Assembly: GCF_035013165.1 (NCBI RefSeq)
Contig: NZ_JAYGJQ010000002.1
Span: 248,001-312,000, forward strand
DNA length: 64,000 nt
From: Bacteriovorax sp. PP10
Lineage (GTDB): Bacteria; Bdellovibrionota; Bacteriovoracia; Bacteriovoracales; Bacteriovoracaceae
Direction: 5' to 3'
The notes beneath the pieces were generated by a model. The model did no database searches. It saw only the letters and a program-made list of their open reading frames with translations, and was not told the DNA's origin. Made by a program: the position numbers and the translations under genes. Below, piece by piece: positions 16,778-25,868 of this stretch (positions are counted from its first letter, which is position 1; every line of letters begins with the position of its first letter).

Positions 16778-17740
16778 ATGAAATCACTATTATCAATTGT
16801 CGCACTTTTTTCTATGGCATCAGTTGCTCATGCAGCTCCAGATGTTGTTCGTGTCGGAAATTTAAAATTCGCTCACTACGGTGCTGTTAGTTACATGTCT
16901 ACAATGTGCGGAAAGTATAATTTAAAAGTTGAAGAACGTGTTTTCCCAAAAGGGATCGACATCATGCCGGCAATCGTTGCTGGAGAAATTGATGTAGCAG
17001 CTTCTGCTGCCGATGCTGCGATTGCAGGTCGTTCAGGTGGAACTCCTATTTTTGCTGTCGCTGGATTTGCTCAAGGTGGGGCTCGTATTGTTGTACGTGC
17101 TGATGCTGGAATTAAATCAATCGCAGATATGAAAGGAAAGAAAATTGGTGTTGCTCGCGGTGGAGCTCAGGAACTTCTTTTATTAGCTGAACTTTCAAAA
17201 GCAAAACTTACTTGGTCTGATAAGCCAGGAAAAGACGTACAAATCGTTTATCTTCCATTCGCTGATTTAAACCAAGCGATCGCTGCAAAACAAATTGATG
17301 GTATGTCTCAATCAGAACCTCAATCATCACAAGCTATCAACAAAGGTTTCGGAGTTGAGCTAATGAAGCCTTACGACACTCCAATGGGAGAGCCGGTTAG
17401 AGCACTTGTTATGACTGAGAAAATGTACAAGAACAAAGACGTTGCAGTAAGATTCATGAAGTGTTTTGTTGAAACAACAAAGTACTTTATTGATAACCCG
17501 GCAATCGCGCAAAAATACGTAGTAGAGAAAATGTTCAAAGGACAAATTACTCTTCAAGATTACAAAGATGCTATGGACAACGCTGAGTTCACATACGACA
17601 TCACTGTTGCTCACGTTCAAATCACAACTGATTTCATGCAACAGTATGGTGTAGGTCGTATGGCCAATCCACCAAAAGCTGCTGATTGGGTTAAGTTAGA
17701 TATTCTTGCTGAAGCAAAAAAAGCATTAAACGTTAAATAG
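16778..17740 (+). CDS. ABC transporter substrate-binding protein (SsuA/TauA/NMT1-like)
   Basis: A 320-residue periplasmic binding protein. ATG 16778 is chosen because AAAGGAGG lies directly upstream and it opens with a clean signal peptide (MKSLLSIVALFSMASVAHA). The body fits the NMT1/SsuA/TauA group: VVRVGNLKFAHYG, FPKGIDIMPAIVAGEIDVA, SIADMKGKKIGVARGGAQE, and a C-terminal stretch with NPAIAQKYVVEK. Such proteins deliver sulfonates, taurine, nitrate or thiamine precursors to an inner-membrane transporter; the ligand cannot be told from sequence alone. It is the first gene of a three-gene transporter operon (binding protein, permease, ATPase). Confidence 0.9.
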   Translation: MKSLLSIVALFSMASVAHAAPDVVRVGNLKFAHYGAVSYMSTMCGKYNLKVEERVFPKGIDIMPAIVAGEIDVAASAADAAIAGRSGGTPIFAVAGFAQGGARIVVRADAGIKSIADMKGKKIGVARGGAQELLLLAELSKAKLTWSDKPGKDVQIVYLPFADLNQAIAAKQIDGMSQSEPQSSQAINKGFGVELMKPYDTPMGEPVRALVMTEKMYKNKDVAVRFMKCFVETTKYFIDNPAIAQKYVVEKMFKGQITLQDYKDAMDNAEFTYDITVAHVQITTDFMQQYGVGRMANPPKAADWVKLDILAEAKKALNVK

Positions 17741-17774
17741 TAATTTTAGGATTTTGAATAGACAGGGGAAAATC

Positions 17775-18596
17775 GTGGCTAAGAAAAAAGATTTTATTTC
17801 TAGTATAAAAGGAATTTGGGTTCCGTTAATAGCAGTTTGTATTTGGGAACTTCTAGTTCGTGTTGGATTTATTAATCCTCAAATTTTACCCGCGCCCTCT
17901 GCTGTTCTTATTCGTTGGTGGCAATATATTATCCCAATGGAAGCTCATGACCCGGCAACGTCAAGCTACATAGCTTGGTTGTTCTCAGGAGAATTCTTCG
18001 GTGATATGTGGGCCAGCTTCCACCGCGTTTTAATTGGTTGTTTAATTGGTACAGGTTTAGCTCTACCGCTTGGATTATTAATGGGTGCCAGCACGAAAGT
18101 GTATGACTACTTCAATCCAATCGTTCAGGTGTTAAGACCCATTCCTCCAATTGCTTACATTCCACTTTCAATTTTATGGTTTGGTTTAGGAAATCCTCCT
18201 GCCGTTTTTTTAATTGCATTAGGAGCGTTCTTCCCAGTTTTAATGAACACAATTGTTGGAGTGAGATCTGTAGATAATATCTACGTTCGTGCTGCAAGAA
18301 ATATGGGGGCCAGTCCATTTGTTATGTTCACACAAATTATTCTTCCTGCTGCAACTCCATTTATTTTAAGTGGTATTAGAATCGGCATCGGGACTGGCTT
18401 TATCTGTATGATCGTTGCTGAGATGATCGCGGTGAACTCAGGTCTTGGTTACAGAATTCTTGAGGCCCGTGAGTATTTCTGGTCAGATAAAATTATCGCC
18501 GGAATGTTTTCAATCGGGATCTTAGGTCTGGCGATTGATATGGTTGTGGATCGCTTAAATAACTATCTATTAAGATGGCACAGAGGTTTAGAGTAA
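17775..18596 (+). CDS. ABC transporter permease (SsuC/TauC-like)
   Basis: A 273-residue inner-membrane permease with about six hydrophobic segments and the conserved cytoplasmic loop VRAARNMGASPFVMFTQIILPAATPFILSG-like (the EAA motif) around residues 176-205. I prefer GTG 17775 (MAKKKDFISSIKG) over the TTG at 17754 because CAGGGGAAA sits upstream at good spacing. The family moves sulfonates, nitrate or related anions together with a binding protein. It is preceded by the binding protein gene and its stop overlaps the ATPase ATG by one base, so the three genes form one operon. Confidence 0.9.
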   Translation: MAKKKDFISSIKGIWVPLIAVCIWELLVRVGFINPQILPAPSAVLIRWWQYIIPMEAHDPATSSYIAWLFSGEFFGDMWASFHRVLIGCLIGTGLALPLGLLMGASTKVYDYFNPIVQVLRPIPPIAYIPLSILWFGLGNPPAVFLIALGAFFPVLMNTIVGVRSVDNIYVRAARNMGASPFVMFTQIILPAATPFILSGIRIGIGTGFICMIVAEMIAVNSGLGYRILEAREYFWSDKIIAGMFSIGILGLAIDMVVDRLNNYLLRWHRGLE

Positions 18597-19393
18597 TGAG
18601 TAATGTAGATATTCAAATTAAAAATGTTCATAAAGTTTTTCAAAGTGATAGCGGAGACGTTATCGCTCTTAAAGACATCAATTTAGAAATTAAAGATGGT
18701 GAGTTCGTATGCCTTCTTGGGCCTTCTGGTTGTGGTAAAAGTACGCTGTTAAATGCGATTGCTGGTTTTTCTCTTCCTTCAAGCGGAGAGATTACTGTTA
18801 ATGGCAAATTAATAACTGAGCCAGGCCCGGACCGCGGAATGGTTTTTCAGGAGTACGCACTTTTTCCATGGATGAGTGTTGCCGATAACATCACGTTTGG
18901 TTTAAGAATCAAAAAAGAAGATCCAAAGAAAATTCAAACGAAGCTTGATGAGCTTTTAAAAATGTTAAAGCTTACTGAGTTTGCCAATCGTTATCCAAAA
19001 GATTTATCTGGTGGTATGAGACAGCGTGTGGCGATCGCTCGCGTACTTGCTCTTGATTCACCGATTATGTTGATGGATGAACCGTTTGGAGCTCTGGACG
19101 CTCTTACAAGAAGAAGTTTGCAAGACGAACTTTTAAAAGTTTGGTCTGAGTATAAGAAAACTATTATTTTCGTTACTCACTCGATTGAAGAGGCCATTTA
19201 CCTAGCTGATAGAATCGTGGTCATGAGTTACCGCCCGGGAACAGTAAAAAGAGACATCAAAGTTGATATGCCTCGCTTACGTAACCCAACTAGCCCAGAA
19301 TTCAATGCACTTAAAAAAGAGCTGTCTGGCCTGGTAATGGCAGAGCAAATGCGTTTTGAGGACGCTCATATGGGTGTGACGACGGGAGATTAA
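18596..19393 (+). CDS. ABC transporter ATP-binding protein (SsuB/TauB-like)
   Basis: A 265-residue ABC ATPase. I place the start at ATG 18596, which overlaps the permease stop (TAATG) and is preceded by AGAGG; the longer frame from 18575 would lie in the permease gene. Walker A is LLGPSGCGKSTLL, the Q loop GMVFQEYALFPWM, the signature LSGGMRQRVAIARVL, Walker B IMLMDEPFGALDALTR, and the H loop IFVTHSIEEAIYLADRIVVMS. The pairing with SsuA- and SsuC-like genes places it in the nitrate/sulfonate/taurine importer group. Its substrate is unassigned. Confidence 0.93.
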   Translation: MSNVDIQIKNVHKVFQSDSGDVIALKDINLEIKDGEFVCLLGPSGCGKSTLLNAIAGFSLPSSGEITVNGKLITEPGPDRGMVFQEYALFPWMSVADNITFGLRIKKEDPKKIQTKLDELLKMLKLTEFANRYPKDLSGGMRQRVAIARVLALDSPIMLMDEPFGALDALTRRSLQDELLKVWSEYKKTIIFVTHSIEEAIYLADRIVVMSYRPGTVKRDIKVDMPRLRNPTSPEFNALKKELSGLVMAEQMRFEDAHMGVTTGD

Positions 19394-19427
19394 GGGCTTA
19401 ATTAGGCCTTAAAGAACTAAAAAGAAG

Positions 19428-19454
19428 GCAGGAAAGTGACTAATGCTTTCCTGC
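19428..19454 (+). other. Hairpin after the ABC operon
   Basis: GCAGGAAAG and CTTTCCTGC form a perfect 9-bp stem with a 9-base loop 35 bases after the ATPase stop. No T run follows, so it may be a processing or 3'-protecting structure rather than a classic terminator. Confidence 0.45.
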
Positions 19455-19489
19455 TTGATCCTATGTCGATCTAATGGCACCATTTTAAA

Positions 19490-19903
19490 ATGATTAAAAA
19501 TTTATTAATTTTTACATTCATGTTCTCTTTTAACTCTTTCGCGGAAAATTCGCGTTCGCCTGCCGTATTGGATGGATCTTGTAATCTTGATATTGCGACG
19601 ACGTACAAAGTGGTTGAAGGCGGCAAAGAAGTTATAAAAGAAAAAACCATCGAAGAAGTCCAGAAAGAGCAGTGCAAAGAAGTTAAAAAATGCATGTTCT
19701 CTGCAATGGAAGAAGAGATGGATGAACTAAAAAGTCTTGAAGCGGTTGCTTGTAGCAATACGCTGACAGCGGTTACGACAAAAACTCCTGGTGCTGTCAT
19801 TGATAAAAACTTTGATGGTAAAAGAAAAGCAAAACCAAACCCATTAACAGATACTGTTCCACCGATGGCCGCTGAAAAACCAGCTGCGACTACGACGAGA
19901 TAA
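19490..19903 (+). CDS. Small exported protein of unknown function
   Basis: A 137-residue protein with a signal peptide (MIKNLLIFTFMFSFNSFA-ENS). The mature part holds three cysteine-containing segments (GSCNLDIATTY, QCKEVKKCMFS, VACSNTL) and a Glu/Lys-rich helical middle, then a Pro/Ala/Thr-rich tail that is probably disordered. I do not recognise the family. Nearby upstream there is the hairpin after the ABC operon; the next gene begins ten bases downstream behind AAGGAAG, so both small genes probably share a transcript. Confidence 0.7.
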   Translation: MIKNLLIFTFMFSFNSFAENSRSPAVLDGSCNLDIATTYKVVEGGKEVIKEKTIEEVQKEQCKEVKKCMFSAMEEEMDELKSLEAVACSNTLTAVTTKTPGAVIDKNFDGKRKAKPNPLTDTVPPMAAEKPAATTTR

Positions 19904-19913
19904 GGAAGCGCGT

Positions 19914-20144
19914 TTGAATTTTTTTGATGTGTCTCTTTTTCTCGCTAAATACATTCCATTTTGGGCAGTTCCGATGGGACTGACTAGTATCCACTTCGCT
20001 TATCTATTTTGGCTTAAGGACTATCGTGACATCGCCTATATCTGGGGCGCAATAACCTTATTTTGTCTTACAGCTACCATCGTTTATTTCCTAATGGGCG
20101 GACCAGACGGAATAACGAAACATTTAACTCAAGCTTTTAGCTAG
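19914..20144 (+). CDS. Small membrane protein with two TM segments
   Basis: A 76-residue protein starting at TTG 19914 with AAGGAAG as ribosome binding site. Two hydrophobic segments (about residues 14-31 and 40-60) are separated by WLKDYRDI, so it is probably an inner-membrane hairpin protein. No family is recognised. Ten bases separate it from the exported protein gene upstream. The absence of an ATG lowers certainty, but composition and spacing look genuine. Confidence 0.6.
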   Translation: MNFFDVSLFLAKYIPFWAVPMGLTSIHFAYLFWLKDYRDIAYIWGAITLFCLTATIVYFLMGGPDGITKHLTQAFS

Positions 20145-20382
20145 TTAGCATACCCAAATCAATTAATCGGAAACTTCTGCCCCTACGGGACCCTCGTGTT
20201 GAAAAATTGACACTGGGATCACTTCATTGTTAGCATTTTTATGAAGGTTAAATGGATTGACCTTTTTGATCAATTTTAGAGTTTCATCAATTTCTTTTTC
20301 AAGGACGCGAAGAGTGAATGATTTTCAATTTCTACATACTTCATATGAGCAGGACTCATCGAAGAGTGGACTGACCAGCACA

Positions 20383-21891
20383 ATGAAACTCCCGGATATT
20401 TATCTGGTTGAGGATGATCGTGTACTGGGTACGACGATCAAAAAATATCTCGAAAAGAAACTCAATCTCAACGTACATTTTTTCTTAAGTCCTTCAGAAT
20501 GCCTTCTGGAACTCGATAAAAAAATTAAATCAGAAACGGTAGTGAACCAAACTCCTTTCTGCCTTATCACAGACATCAGCTTTGAAGCTGGTGGATCGGA
20601 TGGGTTACTTCTTATCGACCTTTTAAAAGAGCGTGGACACCATTTCGTATCAATCGTTATGACAGGCTTCGCTTCTATTGAAACGGCCATCAATGCGACT
20701 AAAAAAGGGGTATTCCATTACCTGACAAAACCTTTTGAGCTGGAAATTTTAAGTGACCTGGTTATGAAGGCCTTCACGAAAAAGTTAAATGTACCAGTAA
20801 CAGCTTTCATAAATACTGAATCGCTGATTTCAAAAGTAACACCTAATCAAAACTCAAACGCTCCTCACTTGTTCCAAAGCAAATTCAAAATTGAAGCTCC
20901 TACTGCAGATGATATTTTCTGTGGAATGGTTGGTCGCTCAAAACAAATGAAGCAGGTTTTCGAGAGAATTAAAAAAGTTGCAGCATCAGATTCAACAGTA
21001 TTCATTTCAGGGCCGTCAGGAACTGGGAAAGAGTTAGTGGCGAATGCTCTTCATAATCTTTCACCAAGAAAAGCTCACAACATGGTTTCAGTAAACTGTG
21101 GTGCGATTCCTTCTGAACTTTTAGAGAGTGAACTTTTTGGACATGAGAAAGGTGCCTTCACTGGAGCAATCTCTAGTCGTAAAGGTCGCTTTGAAATGGC
21201 CCACAGAGGAACGATCTTCCTTGATGAAATTGGGGATATGCCACTTTTACTTCAAGTTAAACTTTTACGTGTGCTTCAAAGCCGCGTGATCGAGAGAGTA
21301 GGAAGTAATGAAGTTACGGATATTGATGTTCGTATCATTACTGCGACTCACAGAAATTTAGAAGAGTCTGTTTCAGAAGGGAACTTCCGCGAAGACTTAT
21401 ACTACCGCTTAAATGTTATTCCTATAAAGATCCCGGCGCTTTGTGAGCGTCGTGAAGATATCCCTCTGATGATTTCATACTTCTTATCGAAGTTTGTTTC
21501 AGCTGATGGAAGAAACAATATTGAGTTTGATGATGAAACACTTGAACTGCTTATTACTTATGAGTGGCCAGGAAACGTTAGAGAGCTTGAAAACTTAATT
21601 GAAAGATTAGTTATCTTAAAAGGTGGAAACCAGATTAAGGTTTCAGATCTTCCAGCTAAGTTTGTAAAAACTGCTCCACACAATCTTGATTCATATAAAA
21701 ACATTATCTCTCTTCCGGATGACGGAGTGGATTTAAAACAGCTTTTATCTGATATTGAAGACTCGCTTATCAACCAGGCATTAGAAGTGACTGGTGGGAA
21801 TAAGAATCAGGCCTCGAAGCTTTTATCGATGAACAGAACGACGTTGATTGAGAAGATGAAGAAGAAAGGGTTTGTTCAGCAATTAAATTAA
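20383..21891 (+). CDS. NtrC-family sigma-54-dependent response regulator
   Basis: A response regulator of 502 residues from ATG 20383; a GTG near 20311 with AAGGA upstream would add about 24 residues and cannot be excluded. Receiver domain at 1-130 with acidic residues at 10-12, phosphoacceptor Asp 64 (LITD) and LTKPF. AAA+ domain from about 175: Walker A GPSGTGKE (210-217), intact GAFTGA (257-262) for contact with sigma-54, Walker B-like [10 protein letters not shown], and the arginine-finger region [12 protein letters not shown] Fis-type helix-turn-helix ends the protein ([20 protein letters not shown]), similar to FleQ/FlrC-type flagellar regulators. The flagellar cluster lies 4-5 kb away, so control of it is plausible but unproven. 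No sensor kinase gene adjoins it. Confidence 0.92.
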   Translation: MKLPDIYLVEDDRVLGTTIKKYLEKKLNLNVHFFLSPSECLLELDKKIKSETVVNQTPFCLITDISFEAGGSDGLLLIDLLKERGHHFVSIVMTGFASIETAINATKKGVFHYLTKPFELEILSDLVMKAFTKKLNVPVTAFINTESLISKVTPNQNSNAPHLFQSKFKIEAPTADDIFCGMVGRSKQMKQVFERIKKVAASDSTVFISGPSGTGKELVANALHNLSPRKAHNMVSVNCGAIPSELLESELFGHEKGAFTGAISSRKGRFEMAHRGTIFLDEIGDMPLLLQVKLLRVLQSRVIERVGSNEVTDIDVRIITATHRNLEESVSEGNFREDLYYRLNVIPIKIPALCERREDIPLMISYFLSKFVSADGRNNIEFDDETLELLITYEWPGNVRELENLIERLVILKGGNQIKVSDLPAKFVKTAPHNLDSYKNIISLPDDGVDLKQLLSDIEDSLINQALEVTGGNKNQASKLLSMNRTTLIEKMKKKGFVQQLN

Positions 21892-21895
21892 AATA

Positions 21896-21922
21896 AAAGG
21901 CCCCTTCATGGGGCCTTTTTTA
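21896..21922. terminator. Bidirectional terminator
   Basis: AAAAGGCCCC / GGGGCCTTTT stem with a short TTCAT loop between convergent genes; A run on the left and T run on the right. Confidence 0.87.
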
Positions 21923-21925
21923 TTT

Positions 21926-22294
21926 CTAATCTACACCACAAACTTCATCTGGAGTCGTTCCACCTGAACATACACTAACGTTTAATGTTTCCATGTAACC
22001 AGCATTTATTTGATCAGTTAATTCTGTAATGATCGTTACCTCACGAATACATCCGAAAAAATGGTTGCTGTAAGCAACGGCAAGTCCTGGTGCTGTGGTT
22101 AATCCATTTACGACTGATAGATTTTTGAAAATGCGAGGAGCACTCAAAGATCCTCCTGTAACAATAACTTCCTTCTTTGTGATCTCTACAGCAAAAGGTT
22201 GTCCAGTTGCCGGACTTGTACCACGACAAACAACACTAGCAGCTTGAGCAGAAAACATAGTAACGAACATTAGTAAACAAAGTGCCTTTTTCAT
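21926..22294 (-). CDS. Small exported protein of unknown function
   Basis: A 122-residue protein with signal peptide MKKALCLLMFVTMFSAQAA. The mature part contains VVCRGTSPATGQPFAVEI and a C-terminal Cys-rich end (SVCSGGTTPDEVCGVD). The pattern suggests a small beta-rich periplasmic protein with disulfides; the family is unknown to me. It is convergent with the response regulator gene and shares the terminator with it. The 278 bases upstream separate it from a divergent small gene. Confidence 0.75.
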   Translation of the reverse strand: MKKALCLLMFVTMFSAQAASVVCRGTSPATGQPFAVEITKKEVIVTGGSLSAPRIFKNLSVVNGLTTAPGLAVAYSNHFFGCIREVTIITELTDQINAGYMETLNVSVCSGGTTPDEVCGVD

Positions 22295-22426
22295 ATAATC
22301 TCCAATTATGGTTTAACTCGTTCTGAGTGAAGACAGTTGTAGTATGGGATTCATGATTTAAAAATACTGACTAAATAATATTTAATATAGGTAAAAGGCT
22401 ATGGTGCTAATGTATTGATAACTACA

Positions 22427-22454
22427 TTGAGAAAAGAGTTCAATTGCTTAATAT
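22427..22454 (+). promoter_or_regulatory. Candidate sigma-70 promoter
   Basis: TTGAGA (22427-22432) and TAATAT (22449-22454) with a 16-base spacer lie about 120 bases upstream of the 63-residue protein gene. The rest of this 278-base AT-rich gap shows nothing else that I can name. Confidence 0.35.
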
Positions 22455-22573
22455 TACGAAGATCTTTAGAGATTAAAAAATATTAACGCCGTTTAAATAA
22501 GGTTTTAATGTCCCTTTGTTAGACTGGTTTTAGGAATTAAGAAACATTCCAAAACACACAAAGGAGAACTCGC

Positions 22574-22765
22574 ATGAAAACAAAATTATTTTTAGCTATG
22601 GTCCTAGCAAGTGTAATGTCTTTAGGTGTTTTTGCTCAGACAGGTGCTGAAGTAAAAGAAACTAAAAAAGAAGAGAAGATTGTAAAAGTAAAAGCTAAGA
22701 AAAATAAGAAACTAGAACATAAGTTAGAAAAGAAAGAAGAGAAAAAAGAAGAAATTAAAAAATAA
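22574..22765 (+). CDS. Tiny exported Lys/Glu-rich protein
   Basis: A 63-residue protein with AAAGGAG ahead of its ATG and a good signal peptide (MKTKLFLAMVLASVMSLGVFA-QTG). The mature peptide of about 42 residues is almost only Lys, Glu and Val and probably forms a charged helix or coil. It has its own strong terminator. Monocistronic arrangement and good translation signals argue that it is expressed. Function unknown; small charged periplasmic peptides can act in envelope or stress roles, but nothing here shows that. Confidence 0.7.
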   Translation: MKTKLFLAMVLASVMSLGVFAQTGAEVKETKKEEKIVKVKAKKNKKLEHKLEKKEEKKEEIKK

Positions 22766-22786
22766 AAAAACATCCCCCAAGATGTT

Positions 22787-22811
22787 GCCCCTCGAAAGAG
22801 GGGCTTTTTTT
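22787..22811 (+). terminator. Rho-independent terminator
   Basis: GCCCCTC / GAGGGGC stem with a GAAA tetraloop and a T run, ending where the convergent mlaD gene stops. Confidence 0.9.
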
Positions 22812-23613
22812 AGTTACTGTCATTTTTCTTAATTGATTCGCGGATAAAGAATTTAAGAACCTTACTTCGGTTAGCTCCACCTACGAGTGAGCGAAGATCT
22901 TCATGCAGACCTTGATCATAAATAAGTGCGTGGAGAGTCCCTGGTCCTTCTTCAATACGTTTTGTCACTCGAGACATAGAATCACTTGCAGTCTTCATAT
23001 TCCCAATAGCTGTGCCAAGATTTTTATCGTTTAACGTGCTCATTACTTTATTAGTATTGGCCGTTAAGTTTTCCATGTTTTGTAGAATGCGCTCAAAGCG
23101 CTTCTCTTCAACATTTCCTAGAAGTTTATCAACCTTTGTTAAGATGCTTCCTGCGGCCACAACTAAGTCTTCACCTTTTGTAATGATGTGATCGATTTGT
23201 GAGCCTTCATTTGTCACTAAGATGTCACCGTCAGCAATAGTCGCTGCTTCTGGTGTTCCTCCGCTGATTTCCATAAATTTGTCACCAAGAACCCCTTGAG
23301 TCTTAAAAGTGATAACAGAGTCTTTTTTAATCCATTCGCGGTATTTTTCAGTAACACCAAGAGTGATAATTAGAGTTTCAAGGTTTTTGAATTCAATCGA
23401 TTTAACACTTCCGACTTTTATTCCTCTTAATTGAACGCCTGCACCATCTTTTAGGCTTTGAGCGCTTTTTACTTCAGTTTTAATGAGTACTTTACTGCTG
23501 AAAATGGGATTTTCTTTATTGAGCATAAAAATTGTAACCATTACTACTAAAAGTAATAACGAGATAAAAAATCCCGAAACTAAATAATTCTTTTTATCAG
23601 TAGGCTTAAACAT
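22810..23613 (-). CDS. mlaD: MCE-domain lipid transport protein MlaD
   Basis: A 267-residue periplasmic MCE protein anchored by one N-terminal membrane segment (LVSGFFISLLLLVVMVTIFM). The MCE domain covers about residues 38-120: VLIKTEVKSAQSLKDGAGVQLRG-type start, KVGSVKSIEF, and GVLGDKFMEISGG. Behind it lies a helical tail of about 140 residues that is longer than in E. coli MlaD (183 residues in total). MlaD rings bind phospholipid and sit on the MlaFE transporter. It is the last gene of the operon lipoprotein-mlaE-mlaF-mlaD and is 8 bases behind mlaF. No mlaC or mlaB gene is present here. Confidence 0.9.
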   Translation of the reverse strand: MFKPTDKKNYLVSGFFISLLLLVVMVTIFMLNKENPIFSSKVLIKTEVKSAQSLKDGAGVQLRGIKVGSVKSIEFKNLETLIITLGVTEKYREWIKKDSVITFKTQGVLGDKFMEISGGTPEAATIADGDILVTNEGSQIDHIITKGEDLVVAAGSILTKVDKLLGNVEEKRFERILQNMENLTANTNKVMSTLNDKNLGTAIGNMKTASDSMSRVTKRIEEGPGTLHALIYDQGLHEDLRSLVGGANRSKVLKFFIRESIKKNDSN

Positions 23614-23621
23614 ACAAATCC

Positions 23622-24350
23622 TTAATGAGCATTAAACTTTTTGACGATTGGATCGTCTGAGTTTTGGAAGTTAGTAGGAGTGTCGTTGAAAATAATTTTT
23701 CCTTCATTTAATACGACGATACGGTCGCATAAGCTGAGAGCAGAAGGGATATCGTGAGTTACAAAAATAGAAGCAAGTCCTTTTTCTTTTAATCTTTGCA
23801 TAAGGCCCACCACGTTTAACGTATTGGCCGGATCTAGCCCCGCAGTTGGTTCATCATAGAGAATAACTTCAGGGTTTAGAATCATTGCTCGTGCCATACC
23901 GACACGTTTTTGCATACCACCTGATAGATCAGAAGGCATGATATGTTCTCTACCTGGAAGATCGATGAGCTTTAGCATTTCTGCTACTTTGTCTTTAATT
24001 TGTTGGTAACTAAAACGAGTGTGCTCAAAAAGTGGGTAACCAATATTTTCGAATACGTTGATCGAATCGAAAAGAGCGCCACTTTGAAAAGAATATGAAA
24101 TTTTAATCCGATAAGGAGTTAGCTCTTCTTCAGACAATTGATCGATGCGCTCTCCATGAAATAAAATTTCTCCCTGATCAATTCTTTCTAGTCCAATGAT
24201 TGAGCGTAGTAAAACTGATTTACCTGTTCCTGACCCACCTAAAAGACCCAGGCTTTCTCCTTTCTTGAGAGAAAGATTAATGCCTCGGTGAATTTTATTT
24301 GTCCCGAAACTTTTATGAATATTTTTTAATTCTAAAATGACTTCGCCCAT
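23622..24350 (-). CDS. mlaF: Phospholipid ABC transporter ATPase MlaF
   Basis: A 242-residue ABC ATPase. Walker A is LLGGSGTGKSVLL, the Q-loop region SYSFQSGALFDSINVFENIGYPLFEH is typical of MlaF/Ttg2A, the signature is LSGGMQKRVGMARAM, Walker B is VILYDEPTAGLDP, and the H loop is SIFVTHD. The LFDSxxVxENxxxPL run distinguishes it from general ABC ATPases. It drives phospholipid movement between inner and outer membrane together with MlaE and MlaD. Two bases separate it from mlaE. Confidence 0.94.
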   Translation of the reverse strand: MGEVILELKNIHKSFGTNKIHRGINLSLKKGESLGLLGGSGTGKSVLLRSIIGLERIDQGEILFHGERIDQLSEEELTPYRIKISYSFQSGALFDSINVFENIGYPLFEHTRFSYQQIKDKVAEMLKLIDLPGREHIMPSDLSGGMQKRVGMARAMILNPEVILYDEPTAGLDPANTLNVVGLMQRLKEKGLASIFVTHDIPSALSLCDRIVVLNEGKIIFNDTPTNFQNSDDPIVKKFNAH

Positions 24351-24352
24351 CT

Positions 24353-25147
24353 TTAGTTCCAGATAACCAGGAAGATTTTACTAATAAAAAAATCCGTAAT
24401 TAATATCAATATAGAAGCGGTTACTACAACCCAGGTTGTAGAAATCCCAACTCCCTTGGTCCCATCTTTTGTATTAAGACCTTTATAACAAGCACAAATT
24501 GTAATAATTCCGGCAAATATACCGGACTTCACGATTCCAGACAGGTAGTCATAAATTTTAACTGTTGAGAAAACCTTAGATAGATAAAATCCAGGGACAA
24601 TATCAAACTCAAGTCTACAAACGACAAGTCCGCCAAGAATCCCAACGGCGAAGGCCAGTGACGACAACAGTGGAAGCGTGATAACCAGCGCCCAAAAGCG
24701 CGGGACAACTAATACTCTTATAGGTGATGTTCCCAGTGCTCTGATGGCGTCTACCTGTTGGGTAACGTTCATAGCACCGATTTCAGCAGCGATTCCGGAA
24801 CCCACACGACCTGCAACCAGAAGGGAGGTAAACAGTGGGGCCATCTCACGCGCCAGAGATAAAGAGACAACGGCAGGAACATAAAGTGTCCCACCAAATT
24901 TAGCTAAACCGTAACCGAAGTTTAAAGTCATAACTAAACCCATCGTAAGTCCAATAACGATGGTAAGAGAAGTCGATCCATAGCCAAGCTGGGTGATTTG
25001 TTCCATTAATCTTGAAACATAAAATTTCCCAGTGAAAGTGCATCTGATCGTTTGAAAAAATAATTCAAATATTTCGCCAACGAAAACAAAAAAGTTTCTC
25101 GCCTTGGCAATTCTGTCATCAATGGTTTGTTGAATAAATACTTTCAT
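24353..25147 (-). CDS. mlaE: Phospholipid ABC transporter permease MlaE
   Basis: A 264-residue inner-membrane permease of the MlaE family. The signature stretch SLAREMAPLFTSLLVAGRVGSGIAAEIG-like lies near residues 95-123, followed by MNVTQQVDAIRALGTSP and VVPRFWALVITLPLL, all family hallmarks. Five or so hydrophobic segments are visible. It forms the membrane dimer of the Mla complex. It is one base downstream of the lipoprotein gene and two bases upstream of mlaF. Confidence 0.94.
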   Translation of the reverse strand: MKVFIQQTIDDRIAKARNFFVFVGEIFELFFQTIRCTFTGKFYVSRLMEQITQLGYGSTSLTIVIGLTMGLVMTLNFGYGLAKFGGTLYVPAVVSLSLAREMAPLFTSLLVAGRVGSGIAAEIGAMNVTQQVDAIRALGTSPIRVLVVPRFWALVITLPLLSSLAFAVGILGGLVVCRLEFDIVPGFYLSKVFSTVKIYDYLSGIVKSGIFAGIITICACYKGLNTKDGTKGVGISTTWVVVTASILILITDFFISKIFLVIWN

Positions 25148-25148
25148 C

Positions 25149-25643
25149 TTAGTTTAGCTTTAATAGTTGAATGAATTTATTAAAATCAGCAGTGTCTTTT
25201 TTAAGATTTGCTTCTGACGTTGCAATAAGAGCGTGATCATAGATGCAGTTGTTTTTTTGAGTCGTAAGAATTCTGAAGTATCTTGCAATACCATCAACTG
25301 TTCCCTTAGCAACAACAAGAACAGCTTCGCGATCCTGATGAGTCAACATCGTTTTTTCCATTATCTCAACATTATCAATTCCAGTAAGGATTGAATTCGT
25401 GAGAGTTGGAAGATTACTTGGATCAAATTTTCGACAAGCACTATTAAAGATAAAAATACTGTTGGTTGTTTTATTTCTGAAAGCTAAGTCAGATCCTTCG
25501 CTATCAATTTCAGACCATGGCTTCTTGATTGTCTTGCTTAAATTGTTTTCGACCGTCTTACTTTTTGAGTAAGCTCCATTATTCTCACTTGATGAGCAAG
25601 CGCCTAAAACGGTTATAAGGAGTAGAAGCAAAATTTTTTTCAT
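25149..25643 (-). CDS. Lipoprotein of the mla operon
   Basis: A 164-residue predicted lipoprotein with a classic lipobox (VLGAC, Cys 16). It is first in an operon with mlaE, mlaF and mlaD, one base ahead of mlaE, so it very probably works with that transporter. It does not look like the periplasmic carrier MlaC (about 210 residues, soluble). Two cysteines (SACRKF, NNCIYD) may pair. An outer-membrane partner or a lipid-binding component is a reasonable guess, but the sequence does not settle it. Confidence 0.75.
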   Translation of the reverse strand: MKKILLLLLITVLGACSSSENNGAYSKSKTVENNLSKTIKKPWSEIDSEGSDLAFRNKTTNSIFIFNSACRKFDPSNLPTLTNSILTGIDNVEIMEKTMLTHQDREAVLVVAKGTVDGIARYFRILTTQKNNCIYDHALIATSEANLKKDTADFNKFIQLLKLN

Positions 25644-25868
25644 AAGGCCGTCTAAAATAGTAAGGTTAATTCAATGTATTTACCCCTCTATTAGAAGATT
25701 CTTGTAAATGATTGTAAACAGATTATTTCTTGCAGCTGTCAATTGCTTGACCGGCATATTTTGCATGTGAGAAAAATTTTCCTTTAAAAAAACTCAAAAA
25801 CAGGTAAGATTTAAAAACAGAAGTCACTTCAGGATGAAGAGGACAAGTTTAACCGCTAGGACAATTTG

